Assembly (NCBI GenBank): GCA_963781155.1
Contig: CAWAEC010000009.1
Coordinates: forward strand, 1-64,000
Length of the DNA stretch: 64,000 nt
Source: PALSA-693 sp963781155
GTDB taxonomy: Bacteria; Actinomycetota; Acidimicrobiia; Acidimicrobiales; Palsa-688
Reading direction: 5' to 3'
The notes beneath the pieces are model-generated. The model had not been told where the DNA came from, did not search any database, and was given only the letters and a program-made list of their open reading frames with translations. The position numbers were made by a program, and so were the translations under genes. Of this stretch, positions 59,249-64,000 are shown one piece after another. The stretch's first letter is position 1, and every line of letters begins with the position of its first letter.

Positions 59249-61108
59249 GTGCGTAGGCGCCGGGAGCGACGACCGCCCCTCGGCCCCGGCGATCTCGCCC
59301 GGGTCCTGGTGATCTCCGCGAGTATGGGCGCTGGCCACGACGGGGCAGCGCGGGAGCTCGCCGCCCGTCTCGGCGCGGCCGGACATCACGCCGAGGTACG
59401 CGACTTCCTCGACAGTGGGCCGCTTCGGCTCGGCTCCGTCCTGCGAAGCGGGTACGAGTTCGAGCTGAAGCACATTCCCTCTGCCTACGAAGCCACCTAC
59501 CGACTGTGGTATCGGGCCCCCTGGTTGTGCCCGCTGGTCGCCTGGCTGGTCACCGTCTTGACGCGCCGCCGGGTGTTGCGGTGGGTGCGGCAGTCGGGGG
59601 CAAGAGCCGTCGTGTCGACCTATCCGCTGGCAACGCTGTGCCTGGGCCGGCTGCGGGCCACTCGCCGCCTCGCCATACCAGCAGTCAACTTCATCACCGA
59701 TTTCGGCGTCCATCCGCTCTGGGTCCATCGCGGCATCGATCTGAACCTCGCTGTGCACGACGGGCCCGCTGAAATGGCCACCCGGCGCACAGGGCAGCCA
59801 GCAGTGGCCTGCGGCCCCGTGGTCTCGGGCCGCGTTCGAACCGGTGACGGTCGCGTCCCGCGAACAGGCTCGCCGGGCGCTCGGTCTCCCGGAGGCGGAG
59901 CGGGCAGTTCTGGTGGTGGCCGGTTCGTGGGGCGTCGGCGGCATTCAGGCCACCTGGCGTGCCATCACCGGGGACGGGCGGTACACACCTGTCGTGGTGT
60001 GTGGCCGCGACGAGCGGCTGCGCCAGGAGGTGGCTGCCCTGGCGGCCCGGGCCGGGAGCCACTCGGTCGTGCTCGGTTGGACCGAAGACATGCCCGCGCT
60101 GATGGCCGGATGCGATGCGCTGGTGGAAAATGCAGGCGGCCTCACCGCCTTCGAAGCGATGCGGGTCGGACTTCCCGTCGTGAGCTTTCAGCCGATCGCC
60201 GGCCATGGCCGGGAAAACACGGCTCGGATGGCGGCGGCGGGCGTGAGCCGGCTGGCTCGCAATCCGAAAGAGCTCGTCGAGGCTCTGGACGCCCTCACGT
60301 GTCCAGGACCGGTCCGGGCGGCGCAGGTCGACGCCGGCCGTGCGATGTTCCGGGTTGGCGCGGATCGCCTGACGATCGAGGCGGCCGCGGCCCCGGCGCC
60401 GATCCCCCGCCGCCGGCCGGCCGCATACGCGGCCCGGGTGGCCGCGGTCGTGGCGGCCGCCGCGGCGCTCGGCTGGACGGCGTTGACGACGGGGGTCGAG
60501 GTGGCGGCCGCGGCCGTCGGCGCCGGTGTGGCCCATCCGGGCGCGGGCGCGGCACCGGTGGCATATGTCGGCGTGCGGCTCAACGCCTCGGAGCTGGCCG
60601 ACCCGGCGATCGCCGTCGACCTGGAGCGCATGGACCTGACCGCGATTGTCGATCGCTCCACCGCGCTCACCGAGCCGCAAGCCGTACGTGCTCTGGCCGA
60701 TCTCGGAATCAACCTGGCCAGCGGCGGGGTCGGCGACTGGTCGACGCCGGGGGCGCACGACCGAGATCCGACGCTGTGGAACCGGGCGCGGGGGACGCGC
60801 AAGCCGGGCAGGTGCTCGAGGAGCTGGCGGGCACGCCGGTGACGGCGGTCGTTCCGGGCCGGCGGGTGAATGCGTGGGACCTGATCGACTGCAGCGAAGC
60901 CCATAGTTCGTTGGTGGTACCCGATCACGTGGTGGAAGCAGATCGCGCCGCGTTCGACGCGGAGCCGATTCACCTGACTGCCCGGCGCATCTATCTGATC
61001 AACGGCCTTGGGGCCACGACCACGGAGCTCCATGCTGCGCTCGGCAACCTGGGTGCCGGCCTCGCGCTCGCCCACCTGACGGCCGTGCCGCTCAGCGGCC
61101 TGGTGTGA
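59249..61108 (+). CDS. MGDG synthase/MurG-like glycosyltransferase with C-terminal extension, two frameshifts as read
   Basis: Three frame pieces (59249-59829, about 59830-60790, then to 61108) form one protein of about 619 residues. The N-terminal part has S-A-S-M-G-A-G-H-D-G-A-A-R-E-L, as in MGDG synthase. The middle has V-V-A-G-S-W-G-V-G-G, a W-T-E-D-M-P-A-L-M segment and E-N-A-G-G-L-T-A-F-E-A (GT28 UDP-sugar fold). A hydrophobic helix at about 60415-60520 precedes an unknown extracellular domain of about 190 residues, perhaps a degenerate NodB-like fold. The breaks are in GGG (59827-59829) and a G5 run (about 60790), probable indels. It would transfer a sugar to a diacylglycerol or lipid acceptor. 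It overlaps the next gene by four bases. Confidence 0.72.
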   Translation: MRRRRERRPPLGPGDLARVLVISASMGAGHDGAARELAARLGAAGHHAEVRDFLDSGPLRLGSVLRSGYEFELKHIPSAYEATYRLWYRAPWLCPLVAWLVTVLTRRRVLRWVRQSGARAVVSTYPLATLCLGRLRATRRLAIPAVNFITDFGVHPLWVHRGIDLNLAVHDGPAEMATRRTGQPAVACGPVVSGRVRTGDGRVPRTGSPGARSPGGGAGSSGGGRFVGRRRHSGHLACHHRGRAVHTCRGVWPRRAAAPGGGCPGGPGREPLGRARLDRRHARADGRMRCAGGKCRRPHRLRSDAGRTSRRELSADRRPWPGKHGSDGGGGREPAGSQSERARRGSGRPHVSRTGPGGAGRRRPCDVPGWRGSPDDRGGRGPGADPPPPAGRIRGPGGRGRGGRRGARLDGVDDGGRGGGRGRRRRCGPSGRGRGTGGICRRAAQRLGAGRPGDRRRPGAHGPDRDCRSLHRAHRAASRTCSGRSRNQPGQRRGRRLVDAGGARPRSDAVEPGAGDAQAGQVLEELAGTPVTAVVPGRRVNAWDLIDCSEAHSSLVVPDHVVEADRAAFDAEPIHLTARRIYLINGLGATTTELHAALGNLGAGLALAHLTAVPLSGLV

Positions 61109-61896
61109 CCGGGTCGCGAGGAGCAACCCGGGGTGCGCCCTCGGTCCACCCGGTAGGCGCCTCGTACCGGGTCGGCTCGGTGCTGCCCGGGGTGGCGGCG
61201 GCGGTGGCGGCGGGCGTGTTCGCCCACCTCCTGCCGGGCGTGGTGGCCTGGCGGTCGATGCGCTGCCGGCTCCTGCCGCGCCTGTCGGGGGTCGGGGACC
61301 CCCGGCACGTGGCCCTGACCTTCGACGACGGCCCGGATCCGAAGTCCACTCCTCCCATCCTCGACGCCCTGGACGCGCTCGGATGGCACGCCACCTTCTT
61401 CTGCCTGGGCAGCCAGGTCCGCCTGGCCCCGCAACTGACGCAGGAACTGGTGCGGCGTGGCCACGAAGTGGCCGTGCATGGTGACAACCATCGCAGTCAC
61501 CTGCGCCGGCCGTTTACGTCGACCGTTCCGGACATCCGGCGTGCCCGGCAGACGATCGAGGACGTGTCCGGTGCTCCAGTTCGCTGGTTTCGCCCTCCCT
61601 ACGGCGCAGTGTCCTCGGCGACCGTCGTTGCCGCCAGAGCGTCAGGACTGCAACTCGTGCTGTGGACCACGTGGGGACTTGACTGGAAACCCCGGGCCAC
61701 CGGCCGTACCGTAGCCGCCAACGTGGCCCGGACCTTCCACCCCGGAGCCACCGTCCTGCTCCACGACTCCGACATCACCTCGATCCCCGGCACTTGGCGC
61801 TCCACACTGTCGGCCCTTCCCCTCCTCAGCGAACAGTGGGCCGCGGCTGGGTTGACGGTCGGGACGCTGGCGGAACACGGCATCGGTTCCGGCTGA
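61105..61896 (+). CDS. NodB-type polysaccharide deacetylase
   Basis: A 263-residue protein starting at GTG inside the glycosyltransferase stop. A hydrophobic N-terminal anchor (about 25-45) precedes the catalytic domain: L-T-F-D-D-G-P-D (acid and metal Asp), H-G-D-N-H-R-S-H (two metal His), R-P-P-Y-G-A, W-G-L-D-W and L-L-H-D-S. NodB enzymes remove N-acetyl or O-acetyl groups from chitin, peptidoglycan or xylan. With the membrane glycosyltransferase before it, a role in modifying a surface glycan or glycolipid is likely but not proven. Confidence 0.87.
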   Translation: MTGSRGATRGAPSVHPVGASYRVGSVLPGVAAAVAAGVFAHLLPGVVAWRSMRCRLLPRLSGVGDPRHVALTFDDGPDPKSTPPILDALDALGWHATFFCLGSQVRLAPQLTQELVRRGHEVAVHGDNHRSHLRRPFTSTVPDIRRARQTIEDVSGAPVRWFRPPYGAVSSATVVAARASGLQLVLWTTWGLDWKPRATGRTVAANVARTFHPGATVLLHDSDITSIPGTWRSTLSALPLLSEQWAAAGLTVGTLAEHGIGSG

Positions 61897-62870
61897 GCGT
61901 TTCACGCGAACCGGCCCGCGCCCGGCGTCTGACGACCCGCATCCGTACCGACCCCCGCGGCCAGGGTCGATCCGGTCGTCGGCCGCGCTGCGGCCGACAC
62001 GGCCGGCTGCTCCTGGTCGTGACATTGGCCCTGGCCGCGATCGCGAGTGCGTGCAGTACCAGCGCCGCCGCGCCGAAAGGCACCCCGTCGATCGCAGTCG
62101 TGACCGGGCTATACCCGCTGGCACAGGCCATCGAACAGATCGGCGGCACCACGGTGACCGTGACCGACGTCGTCCCTGCCGGCGACGACCCCACTACGTA
62201 CCAGCTCAGCCCGGCCCAGGTCGGCGCCGTCCAACGGTCGGCGTTGGTCGTCGAAGTTGGCGGCTTGCAGCCCTCGCTGGACGCGGCCGCGGCCGGGGCC
62301 CGAACGGTGCTGGACCTGCGCGCCAAACTGGCGACCAAAGACGCCTACCTGTGGCTGGATCCGACCCTGATGCGACAAGCGGTGTCGGTTATCGAAGTTG
62401 CCCTGGCCGGAGCCAACCCTGGTGCTGCGGCCAGCTACCGGGCCAACGCCGAAGGGTTCGGAGCGTCCGTGACCTCCACTGGAATCGACTACCAGAGCAC
62501 GCTGGCGACCTGCCCGCGCCAGACCATCGCCACCGCGAACGATGCGTTTGCCGGACTGGCACAGCGGTACGGACTGACCGATCAGGTGCTGGGCGCGGGG
62601 GCGGCACCGAGCCCCGAACTCGTGGCCGCCGGCGCCAGACGGGTCACCGCCGCCGGCCTCACGACCGTGTTCTCCGAGCCGTTCGTGAGTTCGGCCACGG
62701 TGGCGGCGGTGGCAGCCGCGGCCGGCGCCAAGGTCAGGGCGCTGGATCCTCTCACCGGGCCGCCACCGGGGGGATGGCCAGCCAAGGTTGACTACATCCA
62801 GCTGATGGAATCGAATCTGGCGGCGCTCAGCTCCGCGCTCGGCTGCCCGGACACCAGCACCGGGATGTGA
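61836..62870 (+). CDS. ZnuA/TroA-like substrate-binding lipoprotein lacking the metal histidines
   Basis: The start is unclear; GTG 61836 (61 bases inside the deacetylase) is the most plausible of several and leaves a long basic lead before a lipoprotein signal (L-L-L-V-V-T-L-A-L-A, then A-S-A-C near 62055). The mature part has the cluster A-I fold: G-L-Y-P-L-A-Q-A-I-E-Q-I-G-G, then D-V-V-P-A-G-D-D-P. In classical ZnuA the ligands sit in P-H-x-Y-E, W-L-D-P preceded by His, and H-D-A-F. Here these are P-T-T-Y-Q, A-Y-L-W-L-D-P and N-D-A-F, so all three histidines are gone. The ligand is therefore uncertain; no ABC permease or ATPase is adjacent. It is GTGA-coupled to the next gene. Confidence 0.72.
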   Translation: MGRGWVDGRDAGGTRHRFRLSVSREPARARRLTTRIRTDPRGQGRSGRRPRCGRHGRLLLVVTLALAAIASACSTSAAAPKGTPSIAVVTGLYPLAQAIEQIGGTTVTVTDVVPAGDDPTTYQLSPAQVGAVQRSALVVEVGGLQPSLDAAAAGARTVLDLRAKLATKDAYLWLDPTLMRQAVSVIEVALAGANPGAAASYRANAEGFGASVTSTGIDYQSTLATCPRQTIATANDAFAGLAQRYGLTDQVLGAGAAPSPELVAAGARRVTAAGLTTVFSEPFVSSATVAAVAAAAGAKVRALDPLTGPPPGGWPAKVDYIQLMESNLAALSSALGCPDTSTGM

Positions 62871-63691
62871 CCGAGGTCCTCGCCGCAGTGGCGGGCTGGC
62901 CGGCCATGGCGACGGCCGGCGTCGCCCGAGCTGAGCAGCTACTGGCGATCACGGGCCCCGACGCGCGGCGCTTCCCGTGGGCGTCGGTCACCAAGGTCCT
63001 GACCGCCCTGGCCGCCTGGGTGGCGGCAGAGGAGGGCACCGTCAGCTTCGACGACCCGGCCGGCCCTCCCGGCGCCACCCTGGCGCACCTGCTGGCCCAC
63101 GCCTCGGGGCTGGCACCGGACAGCGACACCCTGCTCGCCGCCCCCGGGTCGCGAAGGATCTACTCCAACCGGGGTATCGAGCTGGCCGCCGCGCACGTGG
63201 CCAACTGCGCCGGGATGCCCTTTGACCAGTACCTGATCGACGGGGTGATGGGGCCGCTGGGCCTCACCCGCACGTCCCTGGACGGCAGCCCCGCCGCAGG
63301 GGCGGTCGGCCCGCTCGTCGACCTGCTGGCCCTGGGCCGTGAGCTCCTCGCGCCAACCCTGATCAGCCCGGCCACCCTGCAACGGACCACGAGCGTCGCG
63401 TTCCCGGGCCTCGGCGGCGTCCTCCCGGGCTTCGGCAGCTACCGCCCCAATGATTGGGGACTCGGCGTCGAGCTCCGGGATCACAAGCACCCGCACTGGA
63501 CCGGGACCAGGAATACACCCGGAACATTCGGGCATTTCGGGCGATCCGGAGGGTTTCTCTGGGTTGACCCCGGGTACGGCCTGGCCCTGGCCTCGCTCGC
63601 GGACCGACCCTTCGGGCCCTGGTCGGCCACGGCCTGGCCGGCGCTCTCCGACGCCGTGATCGAGGCCTACGGCCCGGGGAGTTCGGGCTGA
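62867..63691 (+). CDS. serine beta-lactamase-fold hydrolase (class C/DD-peptidase type)
   Basis: A 274-residue protein with S-V-T-K at residues 40-43 (catalytic Ser40 and Lys43), a Y-S-N motif near residue 104 and a H-F-G-R-S-G-G segment near 225 in place of K-T-G. This is the penicillin-binding-protein/beta-lactamase fold used by esterases, DD-peptidases and beta-lactamases alike. No signal peptide is evident, unusual for an exported enzyme, so a cytoplasmic esterase is possible. Its start overlaps the lipoprotein stop (GTGA). Protein length is short for AmpC (about 380). The exact substrate is unknown. Confidence 0.8.
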   Translation: MTEVLAAVAGWPAMATAGVARAEQLLAITGPDARRFPWASVTKVLTALAAWVAAEEGTVSFDDPAGPPGATLAHLLAHASGLAPDSDTLLAAPGSRRIYSNRGIELAAAHVANCAGMPFDQYLIDGVMGPLGLTRTSLDGSPAAGAVGPLVDLLALGRELLAPTLISPATLQRTTSVAFPGLGGVLPGFGSYRPNDWGLGVELRDHKHPHWTGTRNTPGTFGHFGRSGGFLWVDPGYGLALASLADRPFGPWSATAWPALSDAVIEAYGPGSSG

Positions 63692-63714
63692 ACGAGCGCG
63701 ACGGGCTGCTCGGC

Positions 63715-63780
63715 CCGTCGTCCGATCGTCCCGTCGTCCGATCGTCCCGTCGTCCCATCGTCCGATTGTCCGATCGTCCG
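63715..63780. repeat. decaying tandem repeat of 16 then 8 bases
   Basis: CCGTCGTCCGATCGTC occurs twice exactly and once with a single change (63715-63762), then breaks into eight-base CGATNGTC units. It sits just after the serine hydrolase stop. It is probably a slippage product. Confidence 0.75.
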
Positions 63781-63810
63781 GCGCCGGGCCGCCGGCGGCT
63801 CCTCGTTCAT

Positions 63811-63830
63811 CCCGGGTCATTGATCCCGGG
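63811..63830. terminator. possible bidirectional terminator between convergent genes
   Basis: CCCGGGTCA and TGATCCCGGG form a stem with a one-base bulge between the serine hydrolase and the AhpD-like gene. It overlaps the stop of the latter. There is no T-run. Confidence 0.4.
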
Positions 63831-64000
63831 TGAGGACCTCCCGGAAGGCGGCAAAGGCGCGTGGCGCCCAAATCGTTCCGGGCCCGCCATTCATCATGAT
63901 GGCCACGCCCATGGCTTCCGCCACCTCCTCCTCGGTGGCGTCGTGACGGGCCGCCCCCAGTGCATGAGCGGCGATGCAGCCATCGCACTCGCGGGTGACG
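63817..64000 (-). CDS. carboxymuconolactone decarboxylase/AhpD-like protein, C-terminal part
   Basis: A frame open to the window edge on the minus strand ends at TGA 63817-63819. It encodes C-D-G-C-I-A-A-H-A-L-G-A, the C-x-x-C-x-x-x-H active-site motif of the AhpD/carboxymuconolactone decarboxylase superfamily, then a helical tail ending R-E-V-L-T-R-D-Q. Such proteins are small trimers that act as thiol peroxidases or lactone decarboxylases. The N-terminal part lies outside the window. Convergent with the serine hydrolase gene. Confidence 0.78.
   Translation of the reverse strand, partial: VTRECDGCIAAHALGAARHDATEEEVAEAMGVAIMMNGGPGTIWAPRAFAAFREVLTRDQ

Overview
The window is high-GC, densely coded actinobacterial DNA. 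Lineage clues are a WhiB regulator, CofC of coenzyme F420 synthesis, a split ImuA'-ImuB / DnaE2 mutagenesis cassette with actinobacterial SOS boxes (TCGAAC-N4-GTTCGA), an Rv2325c/Rv2326c-like ECF transporter, a mycothiol-type maleylpyruvate isomerase fold protein and a secreted protease with RLLDTR repeats. An uncultured member of Acidimicrobiia or a relative is my best guess, but that is inference. No rRNA, tRNA or CRISPR array was seen.

Region A (1 to about 13.1 kb) looks like one end of an integrated mobile element. A plus-strand set encodes a YdjM-like membrane hydrolase, a complete DNA polymerase III alpha subunit and a single-strand binding protein, ending at a hairpin. Facing it is a very compact minus-strand run, mostly with 4-base start/stop overlaps: a small protein, a large serine recombinase, two more small proteins, WhiB, a protein joining an RNA-polymerase alpha-CTD-like fold to a sigma-4-like helix-turn-helix, a RuvC-like nuclease and two unknown proteins. 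A near-perfect SOS box lies between the recombinase and the downstream genes. At about 13.1-13.5 kb is the 3' remnant of a TraD/TraG coupling protein gene, marking a junction with conjugative DNA.

Region B (13.5-42 kb) is chromosome-like. It holds an EamA exporter, an ECF transporter (S-A-A fusion plus T), an MBL hydrolase, dnaE2 with an SOS box, an amidase, nitronate monooxygenase, enoyl-CoA hydratase and two acyl-CoA dehydrogenases. It continues with a GH38 alpha-mannosidase, a LOG protein, PAP2 phosphatase, a secreted subtilase, imuB-imuA' with a perfect SOS box, a potassium channel and malic enzyme. DnaE2, ImuB and ImuA' would act together in SOS-induced translesion synthesis. Two unusual intergenic repeat clusters lie at 38.8-38.9 and 41.8-42.0 kb.

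Region C (42.3-64 kb) holds acetoacetyl-CoA synthetase, MarR, a secreted propeller lipoprotein, an RNase HII / RibD-C / RpiB operon, cofC with a PIG-L deacetylase, and an HU plus H1-like pair. Next come Lon, a LigD-type ligase without a polymerase domain, a ROK regulator and an acyl-CoA ligase. The end is an overlapping four-gene envelope run (glycosyltransferase, NodB deacetylase, ZnuA-like lipoprotein without its metal histidines, serine hydrolase) and a partial AhpD-like gene.

At least ten apparent single-base frameshifts break otherwise well-conserved genes between 15 and 61 kb, mostly in short G/C runs. I read these as probable sequencing or assembly indels and give such genes their full reconstructed span.
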